This document shows positions 1 through 5,708 of a DNA stretch of 5,824 nt, piece after piece. The position numbers and the translations under genes were made by a program. Numbering within the stretch: the first letter of the stretch is position 1; each line of letters opens with the position of its first letter. The notes beneath the pieces were generated by a model. The model was given only the letters and a program-made list of their open reading frames with translations, searched no databases and was not told the DNA's origin. Origin of the DNA: an uncultured cyanobacterium (GTDB lineage: Bacteria > Cyanobacteriota > Cyanobacteriia > CACIAM-69d); NCBI GenBank assembly GCA_937894105.1, contig CALCTI010000265.1:1-5824 (forward strand), given 5' to 3'.

Positions 1-1
1 C

Positions 2-310
2 GACCCACGCTGCCTTGTTGAGCATGCCAGGGTCGCCTGAGTAGCAGGCCGCCATGAACAGCAGCGGCACGAAGATGATCGCCGCGGCGAGGACAAAGCC
101 GCCGAGCGCGGCATACTGCGCGAAGGAGCTGGACGCCGTTGCGGCCACGCGGCTCGCGATCCAGCTCACCACCACGAAGCCGCCGAGTACCACGAGCCAG
201 CCCCCCGGCATGTTGAGGAGCGTTGTAGCGATGGGCTCAGCGAGGCCACTGGTGAAAATGTAGGCCTCGATGGCGACGAAGCGCAGGCTCGCGCCGAAGA
301 GGTGGATGTG
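2..310 (-). CDS. Bax inhibitor-1 (YccA/YbhL-like) membrane protein, internal fragment
   Basis: The minus-strand frame is open from 325 down to the window edge and reads about 103 residues of a polytopic membrane protein. It begins HIHLFGASLRFVAIEAYIFT, followed by a second hydrophobic span (GGWLVVLGGFVVVSWIASRV) and a third (FVLAAAIIFVPLLFMAACY), ending near LNKAAWV. From memory, the order and wording (a [Y/H]LHLFGA opening, a WLVVLGGF span, then IFVPLLF) match the bacterial Bax inhibitor-1 family, small integral membrane proteins of which some E. coli members associate with FtsH. The N-terminus is missing: there is no ATG or GTG start before the in-frame TAA at 326-328, and the family-like sequence stops at about 310. 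The C-terminal half lies off the left edge. GC-rich codon use and absence of HIP1 sites set it apart from the rest of the window. The source looks like a high-GC bacterium, perhaps myxobacterial or planctomycete-like, which is inference only. Confidence 0.7.
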
Positions 311-400
311 CCTGCGCCCACTTCGTTAGAGGCATTGTTTGCCTTGGGCTTGGCTGGTGTTCCTGCTCTGAAGAAGCGTAAGCAGTCCACCGACGCATAG
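302..400 (+). CDS. 3' end of a PEP-CTERM-sorted exported protein
   Basis: The last 32 codons before the TAG at 398-400 read VDVPAPTSLEALFALGLAG, then a short hydrophobic remainder and KKRKQSTDA. This is the three-part PEP-CTERM sorting signal: a VPEP-type motif (here VPAP), one transmembrane helix and a basic cluster at the extreme C-terminus. In known systems this tail is handled by an exosortase (EpsH/Crt family) during export to the cell surface, often in exopolysaccharide-producing bacteria, and such proteins are common in filamentous cyanobacteria. The body of the protein is absent. Upstream of about 296 the same frame stays open but runs antisense through the Bax inhibitor-1 fragment and has no recognisable domain, so the real gene was probably cut at the junction. 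No exosortase gene is visible here. The alternative is a chance match in a short frame, but the motif order, spacing and stop position argue against it. Confidence 0.65.
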   Translation: MDVPAPTSLEALFALGLAGVPALKKRKQSTDA

Positions 401-503
401 GTTCTCTGAGTTTGTAGATTCTCAGGGCTTATAGACTCTCGCAGTCTTAGACACATAGCTGAAAGCAAGGCGGCAACAAAGTACGTTCCTGGATAGGTTC
501 CTG

Positions 504-584
504 GCGATCGCCCCTAACGCACCCATTTTGATGACTTGGTTTTGATGAGTCTGCAATGGGGCGCAGCGGGGGCGATCGCTTTTT
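504..584 (+). terminator. Long hairpin with HIP1 arms and a T tract
   Basis: The arm GCGATCGCCCC (504-514) pairs perfectly with GGGGCGATCGC (569-579). After an internal loop the pairing resumes with CGC 518-520 to GCG 561-563 and ATT/CCC bases at 522-527 to AATGGG at 555-560, closing a loop of about 27 bases. TTTTT follows directly at 580-584. This fits an intrinsic terminator for the gene ending at 400, although it sits about 100 bases past the stop. Both arms contain a complete HIP1 octamer, so part of the pairing could simply reflect two nearby HIP1 sites. The extra pairing beyond HIP1 and the T run support a real structure. Confidence 0.45.
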
Positions 585-700
585 GGCGGGCAATGACTGC
601 GTGCCCCCCCCACACCACATCCACAATGGAGAAAATCAGCCAAAAGCAGTAGGGAGGAAACTGGAAAAGCGTTACGATAATTGACCGGGCAGCTGGTTAA

Positions 701-706
701 GGGGGA
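701..706 (+). promoter_or_regulatory. Ribosome binding site deciding the exporter start
   Basis: GGGGGA lies four bases before ATG 711. The in-frame TTG at 681 would add ten residues but has no purine-rich site at a suitable distance; the nearest, around 653-661, is about 20 bases away. ATG 711 is therefore preferred. Confidence 0.6.
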
Positions 707-710
707 AGTA

Positions 711-2603
711 ATGCTTCAGTCAGTGTTGCAATCAAAGGCGATTCAGCGAGTGCGATCCTATTTTCGATCCCACTGGCGCACCAGTTTTTTTAGCATCGGA
801 GCCCATAGCTGCTTCGAAATTCTTGACTTATTAGTGCCCTATGCCATTGGCCAAATCATCAACGTGCTGTCGGGGCGATCGCCCGATGCCGCCGCAGGAT
901 GGCTAATTAATGCCACGGCAACGGTGTTGGAAATGCCGGTCGATCAGGGGCTGTCCGTGACCGTGTTGATGGGCATTATCTTTGTGATCACCGTGGTGCG
1001 GGCTCCCATTGAACCTTGGTTTAGCGGCTGGTTCCATTGGCTAATTACCCTGAATGCTCGCCGCGATCGCCAGGCAGAAGCGATCGCCAAAATCCTTACC
1101 TTGCCCATCGAGTTTTACGACACCCATAACCCTGGTCGGATCGCCAACCGCATCGCGCGGGGCGTAGAAAATTACCTGTGGAGCTATCCGCAAGTGGCGG
1201 GGCAGTTGATTCCTAAGCTAGTGCGGGTGCTAGGAATTTGCATTATTATGCTGACCATCGACTGGCGGGTTGCGGTGCCCTTTGCCCTGTCATTTTTTGC
1301 GGTGCTGGGGTATTCATTGCGATCACTCGGGCGCATTGTAGAAAAAGAGAAAAAGCTGGACCGGTATATGGAAAACACCGCCAGCCATACTTCCGAGCTG
1401 GTCACCAATATCAAAACCGTCAAAGCCTTTGCCACCGAAACCCGCGAATATGAACGCCAGCGCCAACGCCTCAGCCGGGAGCTATTCGTCGTCACCTACG
1501 GCATCCACGTCGACTACGTCGTCCTAGCAACCTGGCGTAATGCGGTGCTACAACTGGCGTCCTTCGGCATTCTGGGGCTGGCGCTCTACGCCACCTTTAC
1601 CGGACAAATCTCCATCGGCTACTTTGTAACGCTTATGACCCTAGCTAGCATGGGCTTCTCGGAAATTCAGCCCATCAGCTTGCAATCGGAGCTGTTGGCG
1701 CGGCGATTTTCCCCCCTGCAACGGTTCCACGAGTTTATGGAGGAGCCGGTGGGGCTCGACGCTCGAGATATTCAACTTGAGGATTCTGGTGCGCCAAAAA
1801 CGGCCATTGCTCCTTTTCGAAAAGCGCCCCAGTTGCCTCCCTCACCCCAGTATCAATTTCAGGGGCAGGTGGAGTTTCAGGATTTAACCTTTGGCTATGA
1901 TCGCGATCGCCCGGTGCTAAAACGCATCAACATCACCCTTAACCCCTGTGAAACCGTTGCCCTGGTGGGACGCTCTGGCTCAGGAAAATCCACCCTGGTC
2001 AAACTGCTGTTCCGCTATTTCGACCCGGACAGCGGCGCTATTTCTATAGATGGGCAAGATATTCGCACTTTAAATACGCGGGGCTATCGACAGCGGTTGG
2101 CGATCGTTCACCAGGAGGTGGATGTGTTTAATGGCACTGTGCTGGATAATCTGCGCTACGGTCGCCCCGATGCCCCCTGGGATGAGGTGACACAGGCCTG
2201 CGCGATCGCCCGAGTGGACGAATTTGTACGCACCCTGCCCGACGGCTACCACACCATCGTCGGCGAGCGCGGGGTACGCCTATCCGGTGGGCAGCGCCAA
2301 CGCCTGGGCATTGCCCGGGCATTGCTGGTGAACCCGGACGTGCTGGTGTTTGACGAAGCCACCTCCAGCTTAGACTCGGAATCGGAGCGAGCTATCCAGG
2401 GGGCAATGGAGTCTAACTTGGGCACCCGCACCACCTTGGTGATTGCCCACCGCCTGAGCACCGTGCGCGACGCTGACAAAATTGTGGTGCTGGACAATGG
2501 TGATATTGCGGAAGTGGGCACCCATCACCAGCTTCTTAAGCAAAAGGGATTATATTATCGACTGCACACCCTGCAATCATCCGAAGTGCTGCCTATCCTT
2601 TAA
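711..2603 (+). CDS. Type I ABC exporter half-transporter (fused TMD-NBD, MsbA/ABCB-like)
   Basis: This 630-residue protein (from ATG 711) has a membrane domain followed by an ATPase domain, the layout of exporters that work as dimers and use ATP to move substrates out of the cytoplasm. About six hydrophobic segments fall near residues 27-52, 82-105, 165-185, 187-205, 269-296 and 300-322. The sequence IEFYDTHNPGRIANRI (about 133-148) matches the first coupling-helix region of this class. The ATPase domain is complete: A-loop Tyr396, Walker A GRSGSGKST 420-428, Q-loop Gln468, signature LSGGQRQR 524-531, Walker B VLVFDE 544-549, D-loop SSLD 552-555 and switch His580. All catalytic residues are present, so it should be active. 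A proline-containing linker (about 350-385) joins the domains. The substrate is not indicated; lipid, polysaccharide-related, peptide and drug exporters share this form. It has its own upstream spacer and a 165-base gap to the next gene, so co-transcription is uncertain. Confidence 0.95.
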   Translation: MLQSVLQSKAIQRVRSYFRSHWRTSFFSIGAHSCFEILDLLVPYAIGQIINVLSGRSPDAAAGWLINATATVLEMPVDQGLSVTVLMGIIFVITVVRAPIEPWFSGWFHWLITLNARRDRQAEAIAKILTLPIEFYDTHNPGRIANRIARGVENYLWSYPQVAGQLIPKLVRVLGICIIMLTIDWRVAVPFALSFFAVLGYSLRSLGRIVEKEKKLDRYMENTASHTSELVTNIKTVKAFATETREYERQRQRLSRELFVVTYGIHVDYVVLATWRNAVLQLASFGILGLALYATFTGQISIGYFVTLMTLASMGFSEIQPISLQSELLARRFSPLQRFHEFMEEPVGLDARDIQLEDSGAPKTAIAPFRKAPQLPPSPQYQFQGQVEFQDLTFGYDRDRPVLKRINITLNPCETVALVGRSGSGKSTLVKLLFRYFDPDSGAISIDGQDIRTLNTRGYRQRLAIVHQEVDVFNGTVLDNLRYGRPDAPWDEVTQACAIARVDEFVRTLPDGYHTIVGERGVRLSGGQRQRLGIARALLVNPDVLVFDEATSSLDSESERAIQGAMESNLGTRTTLVIAHRLSTVRDADKIVVLDNGDIAEVGTHHQLLKQKGLYYRLHTLQSSEVLPIL

Positions 2604-2658
2604 TAGACTGAGAGCTCTGCCGCCTGTCGCTCAACTTGTCAAACTAATGTGAGCTAAC

Positions 2659-2676
2659 TTAACGTCGACTCGTTAA
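2659..2676. promoter_or_regulatory. Inverted repeat TTAACG-N6-CGTTAA, possible operator
   Basis: Two perfect six-base arms (2659-2664 and 2671-2676) are separated by TCGACT. The site lies 92 bases before the PBP start and 55 bases after the exporter stop. Size and symmetry suit a dimeric regulator, and an AT-rich stretch (TTAATAAAA) overlaps its right arm. No regulator is known for it from this window. It could also form a weak RNA hairpin. Confidence 0.3.
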
Positions 2677-2685
2677 TAAAACCTA

Positions 2686-2699
2686 ACGCCCTTTGGCGT
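2686..2699 (+). terminator. Short hairpin, weak candidate terminator after the exporter
   Basis: ACGCC (2686-2690) pairs with GGCGT (2695-2699) around the loop CTTT, followed by ATTTG. The stem is only five base pairs and the T run is short, so termination here would be inefficient. It is the best candidate in this spacer. Confidence 0.25.
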
Positions 2700-2724
2700 A
2701 TTTGCTTCCACGTTCTGTGGCAAG

Positions 2725-2759
2725 CTGTCTATGACGTTGAGAATGTATCTCAGCGACAG
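2725..2759 (+). promoter_or_regulatory. Leader hairpin just upstream of the PBP start
   Basis: An inner stem CGTTGAGA (2735-2742) pairs with TCTCAGCG (2748-2755), with one G-U pair and a five-base loop ATGTA. An outer CTGT (2725-2728) pairs with ACAG (2756-2759) across a six-base bulge on the left side. The structure ends nine bases before ATG 2769, and no purine-rich ribosome binding site is visible between them. It may influence translation initiation; this is inference from sequence symmetry only. Confidence 0.35.
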
Positions 2760-2768
2760 TTCCAATTT

Positions 2769-4889
2769 ATGACCCAGCCCTCCTCCAGCCCCGCCCGTCC
2801 GGGAACAATAGCGAATCAACAGCCTGAGCGCACCGTTGGTAAGCAGTATCAGCCGTTGGCGTTGGTGCTACTGGTTACCACGATTGTGCTGGGGGGCATT
2901 GGCAGTCGGCTGGCCTATTTGCAAATTTATGAAGGGACTCGCAACCGCAGCCTCGCCGATACCAATCGCATTCGTTTAGTGCCCCAAGCTCCCGAGCGGG
3001 GCAAAATTTTGGACAGTCGCGGGCGGGTGCTGGCGGACAATCGTCTAGCCTTTTCCTTGGCCGCTTGGCCCATTGCGCGATCGCCTCAAGAGTGGCGCGC
3101 CCTAATTCCCCGGTTAGCGCAAATTTTAGATATTCCCACTGCGGAACTGTACCAGCGCATCGAATCAGCAGGCTATCGGTCCACCAGTTTGCTGCGGCTG
3201 GCTCGGGATATTAGCCCCCAGCAAATGACGGCCCTGGTGGAGTTGCAGAGTGCTGAGGCGGGGCTGGAAATTATCAAGGAAAGCGCTCGGGTGTATCCCT
3301 ACGGCGATCTGGGTCGGTCCACGGTTGGCACGGTGCGAGAGGCCCAAACGGTGGATGTTCTCGACGATGATCCGGAGAAGGTGCGCCTGGGGGATTGGCT
3401 GGGCGTGGCTGGCATTGAGGGCGCGCTGAACAAGCGCCTTAAGGGGGTTTGGGGAGTGCGTCAGGTAGAGATGGGTGAGGCTCCCGGCGAAGAGGCGCGA
3501 CCGTTGGCGGGGCGTGATTCCCAGGCGGGGGAGACGGTACGGTTAACCTTGGATGCGCGTATCCAGCAGGATGCTGAGACTCTGTTGAGCGATCGCACCG
3601 GTGCTTTGGTGATTCTCCATGCGGAAACAGGCAAAGTCATCAGCCTGGCCAGCAACTATCAAGGGAGCGCAGCGCTGGACACGAAGGAAAGTGCTGAAGA
3701 ATTAAAAGGTTCTGGAGAGTTCCAAGGATCTAAAGGTTTAGAAAACTCTGAAGCGTTAAAAGATTCTGAAGCGTTAGAAGATTCTGAAGGTTTAGAAAAC
3801 TCTGAAGCGTTAGAAGAAAGCGCAGAAGAGGCAACTCAAGATTTTTCTAACAATAATTTCCTTAAAGTGCCCCACCTAGCCCTGCAAGGTCAGGTGCCAG
3901 GGTCTTTGTTTGAGCTGGTGACTGCAACGGCAGCGCTGGAGTCGGGGAATTTTACGCCGACGCGATCGCTGCGAGTGCGACCGTGGCAGCGAGTGGGCGG
4001 GGTGTCCTTTGGCGATCGCTACCAGTCAAGCTCAAGGAATTTAACCCTTCAGGCGGCAATTCAGCGTCAGGATCCGATTCTTAGCGAGGCCCTATTTGAG
4101 GAGGTGACCCTAACGATGGGCACTGCCGAGGCAATTACCTGGGCACGAAAATTGGGGCTGGGTCAACGAACGGGAATCGAACTTACCCCAGAGGAGTCGG
4201 TGCCTTTAGCCCTAGAACAGTTGTGGAAGCAAGAGTCGGAGCAGGAGCGATGGTTTGTGGGAGACGGGGTTAATTTAGCGTTGGGGCGGGGTAGGTTGCG
4301 GGTATCGCCGTTGCAAATGGCGGTGTTTGTGGGGTTACTGGTTAACGGTGGCTATCGGGTGCAGCCCCATTTGGTGGACGATGCAACGCCCATGGCTACG
4401 CGACAGTTTGTGGGGTTGAAGCTGACCACGTTGCGATCGCTTCAGCGAGGTTTTGTGGAAGCGCCCATGGAACCTTCGCCCCCTGAAACATCTTCACCGA
4501 AGCAAAACCGGGAAAACACTGCGAAAAAGGTAGTCAACAGCACCTTGCCCACCCTAGCTAGCCGTAGCAGCACTGTAGCCTTGCCGAATGGGGACAGCTG
4601 GAACTGGGTTGCCGCCTATGCTCCAGCGCGATCGCCTCGATATATTGCCGTTGCCTTAGTTCGGGGAGCGGACGGAAGGCAAACGGATGATCGCCCCACC
4701 GGCTTAGCCTTAGCCAAAAACTTAGTGCAACAGGGGCTATGGGACAGCTTAGATCCCTACGGCGCCAACACTCGCCTAGAGCCAGCGGTGCCGAAAATTG
4801 ACAGTCCGCCGCCGGTTGATGTGCCGATTCCAGAAGAATCCCTGCCGGACCCCTCTGAATTGCCAGCCAACCGCCAATCTGATCGCTAA
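2769..4889 (+). CDS. Class B penicillin-binding-protein homologue with degenerate active site (PBP2/FtsI-like)
   Basis: The 706-residue protein has a short polar N-terminus, one membrane anchor (about 28-50), a PBP dimerisation domain (about 74-235, with RGKILDSRGRVLADN at 77-91 and GVAGIEGALNKRLKG at 212-226) and a transpeptidase-type fold (about 275-655). Scaffold matches include ALQGQVPGS (371-379), LGLGQRTGIEL (462-472), GRGRLRVSPLQMA (506-518) and WNWVAAYAPA (611-620). Active class B PBPs cross-link peptidoglycan in the periplasm using SxxK, SxN and KTG. Here the serine Ser379 is kept but its lysine is Glu382 (SLFE); the SxN position reads QDP (434-436); and KTG reads RSS (599-601) in the context ASRSST. 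Transpeptidation is therefore unlikely. Residues 312-353 are an 18-bp repeat-encoded acidic insert placed before Ser379, where active PBPs have a conserved loop. The C-terminus (about 670-706) is proline-rich. No frameshift or internal stop is seen, so the frame appears maintained. ATG 2769 has no clear ribosome binding site. A scaffold or regulatory role in elongation or division is inferred. Confidence 0.85.
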   Translation: MTQPSSSPARPGTIANQQPERTVGKQYQPLALVLLVTTIVLGGIGSRLAYLQIYEGTRNRSLADTNRIRLVPQAPERGKILDSRGRVLADNRLAFSLAAWPIARSPQEWRALIPRLAQILDIPTAELYQRIESAGYRSTSLLRLARDISPQQMTALVELQSAEAGLEIIKESARVYPYGDLGRSTVGTVREAQTVDVLDDDPEKVRLGDWLGVAGIEGALNKRLKGVWGVRQVEMGEAPGEEARPLAGRDSQAGETVRLTLDARIQQDAETLLSDRTGALVILHAETGKVISLASNYQGSAALDTKESAEELKGSGEFQGSKGLENSEALKDSEALEDSEGLENSEALEESAEEATQDFSNNNFLKVPHLALQGQVPGSLFELVTATAALESGNFTPTRSLRVRPWQRVGGVSFGDRYQSSSRNLTLQAAIQRQDPILSEALFEEVTLTMGTAEAITWARKLGLGQRTGIELTPEESVPLALEQLWKQESEQERWFVGDGVNLALGRGRLRVSPLQMAVFVGLLVNGGYRVQPHLVDDATPMATRQFVGLKLTTLRSLQRGFVEAPMEPSPPETSSPKQNRENTAKKVVNSTLPTLASRSSTVALPNGDSWNWVAAYAPARSPRYIAVALVRGADGRQTDDRPTGLALAKNLVQQGLWDSLDPYGANTRLEPAVPKIDSPPPVDVPIPEESLPDPSELPANRQSDR
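3702..3827 (+). repeat. Seven tandem 18-bp units inside the PBP gene
   Basis: Units start at 3702, 3720, 3738, 3756, 3774, 3792 and 3810. The core form TTAGAAAACTCTGAAGCG occurs identically at 3738-3755 and 3792-3809; the first two and the last units are more diverged. Each unit codes six residues of the pattern L-[E/K]-[N/D]-S-E-[A/G], giving residues 312-353 of the PBP homologue. The unit is a multiple of three, so copy-number change keeps the reading frame. The tract is A-rich and poor in the GC-ending codons common around it, suggesting recent expansion by slippage. Two identical units exactly 54 bases apart hint at a three-unit duplication. Confidence 0.9.
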
Positions 4890-4928
4890 GGGCTCGAATC
4901 AGGGGCGTTCATCGAGGGACCTCATCAA

Positions 4929-4946
4929 GTTTGTTAATTAACGAAC
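4929..4946. promoter_or_regulatory. 18-base near-palindrome between the PBP and the four-helix protein
   Basis: GTTTGTTAATTAACGAAC is symmetric about 4937/4938 with eight of nine pairs matching; the core GTTAATTAAC (4933-4942) is perfect. It lies 82 bases before the next start and 39 bases after the PBP stop. It has no T run, so a regulator binding site is more likely than a terminator. It contains TTAACG, the same hexamer as the arms of the repeat at 2659-2676. Confidence 0.35.
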
Positions 4947-5015
4947 TTAACTGAGGCGACGGAAATTAAGGGATTTGGCGATCGTGCCATTAAAATCGAG
5001 GCAAACGTATAAATC

Positions 5016-5020
5016 GGGAG
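5016..5020 (+). promoter_or_regulatory. Ribosome binding site selecting GTG 5028
   Basis: GGGAG lies seven bases before GTG 5028, a good distance. The in-frame TTG at 5022 lies only one base after GGGAG and is too close to be used. The adjacent TATAAAT (5008-5014) looks like a -10 box but is too near the start to be the main promoter. Confidence 0.55.
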
Positions 5021-5027
5021 ATTGACC

Positions 5028-5603
5028 GTGGTCTTTCCCTTGCCAGCCATTATTATCCAGCTTGTGCTTTTAGTGACCGGGGCCGCCGTCCAAGCCCAGG
5101 TGTACCACCGTCGTGGCGATATGAACCAACGGCGCAGCATTGAATATTCCTTTGCCTTGGAATTATTGATGATTTGCCTTGGGTGGATACTCTTTTTAAG
5201 CCTTCTTCGCTATGCTCCAGACCGGATAGAAATAGGCATTAAGGCCTTTATTGTGGAGGGACGTTGGTCAGATGCCCTTAACATTCCCCTGTTAATTGCC
5301 ATTCCGTTGATTTTTTTCATCGGGCTAGAGATAAAAGGTCTTGCGGTGCGAATCCTAGATTTTTGGCTGTCCTATACCGGCGAATTATTAGAGGGCGAAA
5401 AGCTTCCCATTCCACCTGCAGAACAGGAACCCGGTACCGAGCCATTTAATAAAACGCGCGTCCAAATCTTTGTTGATCGCTATCAGCGACTTCAGGAAAG
5501 TTTGACCCAAGAGGTGATTTTCTTAGGGCACACGAGCAGTTCCCTGGTCTGTATTGCTATTTTTGGCTTTCAGGCGTTGGCGATCGCCTTTCTGAAAAGT
5601 TAA
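5028..5603 (+). CDS. Hypothetical four-helix membrane protein
   Basis: I do not recognise this 191-residue protein. Four hydrophobic segments can be seen: about residues 2-22 (VFPLPAIIIQLVLLVTGAAV), 40-60 (FALELLMICLGWILFLSLL), 82-101 (IPLLIAIPLIFFIGLEI) and 168-188 (LVCIAIFGFQALAIAFL). Between the third and fourth is a hydrophilic stretch of about 65 residues, with a proline/glutamate-rich part (IPPAEQEPGTEP) followed by a helical, charged run (RVQIFVDRYQRLQESLTQE). A basic cluster YHRRGDMNQRRS follows the first helix and would favour the cytoplasmic side. There is no enzyme motif or transporter signature. The start is GTG 5028, chosen from its ribosome binding site; TTG 5022 would add two residues. 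It ends in TAA and contains a HIP1 site at 5580-5587, so it belongs to the host genome. It probably sits in the plasma or thylakoid membrane; function unknown. Confidence 0.8.
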   Translation: MVFPLPAIIIQLVLLVTGAAVQAQVYHRRGDMNQRRSIEYSFALELLMICLGWILFLSLLRYAPDRIEIGIKAFIVEGRWSDALNIPLLIAIPLIFFIGLEIKGLAVRILDFWLSYTGELLEGEKLPIPPAEQEPGTEPFNKTRVQIFVDRYQRLQESLTQEVIFLGHTSSSLVCIAIFGFQALAIAFLKS

Positions 5604-5708
5604 ACGTATCAAATATCTTGGAAAAGTAGCGGCTAATTACCCTGCTCCTCCCCTCAAAAAGCTCCCTTTATTTCTATTTTTACCAGCTAAATCCAGCGTC
5701 CAACCCCC
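5604..5708. other. Spacer without a clear terminator or promoter
   Basis: A pyrimidine-rich, AT-rich spacer. I find no stable stem followed by a T run, and no ribosome binding site before ATG 5709 (the preceding bases are CAACCCCC). A TTTATTTCTATTTTTA run (about 5668-5682) is AT-rich but has no paired -35/-10 boxes I can support. Confidence 0.4.

Larger units (their letters stand above)
401..710. other. Gene-free stretch between the PEP-CTERM tail and the ABC exporter
   Basis: I see no convincing gene here on either strand. It holds two small inverted repeats just after the PEP-CTERM stop (CTGAG 406-410 with CTCAG 421-425; AGACT 433-437 with AGTCT 443-447), neither followed by a T run. The long hairpin at 504-584 is listed separately, and its loop holds a direct repeat TTTTGATGA (526-534 and 540-548). 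An eight-C run lies at 604-611. A purine-rich GGGAGGAAA near 653-661 looks like a ribosome binding site but no start codon follows at a useful distance. TACGATAAT at 673-681 resembles a -10 element, but no matching -35 is evident, so the exporter promoter is not placed with confidence. Confidence 0.6.
504..5587. repeat. Dispersed HIP1 octamers (GCGATCGC), 14 copies
   Basis: Exact GCGATCGC palindromes begin at 504, 572, 875, 1063, 1080, 1903, 2202, 3077, 3589, 3962, 4012, 4433, 4628 and 5580, averaging about one per 360-390 bases. HIP1 is over-represented in the genomes of many cyanobacteria, so this marks the host lineage. Most copies lie inside coding sequence, in the exporter and the PBP homologue. 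None occurs in the first 310 bases. Confidence 0.9.

Noticed and set aside
54..263. Plus-strand open frame in the left end
   Set aside because: It lies antisense to the Bax inhibitor-1 fragment, has a low-complexity Ala/Thr/Pro/Ser composition and no domain; it is a by-product of high GC.
166..468. Minus-strand open frame of about 100 codons crossing the junction
   Set aside because: It is out of frame with the hydrophobic Bax inhibitor-1 reading, spans two unrelated regions and shows no protein-like pattern.
604..611. Eight-C run as a phase-variable tract
   Set aside because: It lies in non-coding sequence about 100 bases before a start and not within clear promoter boxes; nothing supports switching.
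681..710. TTG 681 as start of the ABC exporter
   Set aside because: No ribosome binding site at a useful distance, while ATG 711 has GGGGGA four bases upstream.
3702..3827. CRISPR array
   Set aside because: Units are 18 bp and contiguous with no spacers, and they are translated in frame within the PBP homologue.
4167..4175. RTG at residues 467-469 as the KTG motif of the PBP homologue
   Set aside because: It belongs to the conserved GLGQRTGIEL segment that follows the SxN region in class B PBPs; the KTG strand lies later, at ASRSST.
4491..4502. SSPK (residues 575-578) as an alternative SxxK
   Set aside because: It lies in a proline-rich loop after the second-motif region, not in the PGS helix context that precedes VTA.
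1640..4563. Repeated ACCCTAGCTAGC in the exporter (near 1638) and the PBP gene (near 4551)
   Set aside because: Two short copies within different coding frames, with no shared context; probably chance reuse of common codons.
4893..4916. CTCGA/TCGAG inverted repeat after the PBP stop as terminator
   Set aside because: Five-base arms, a 14-base loop and no T run.
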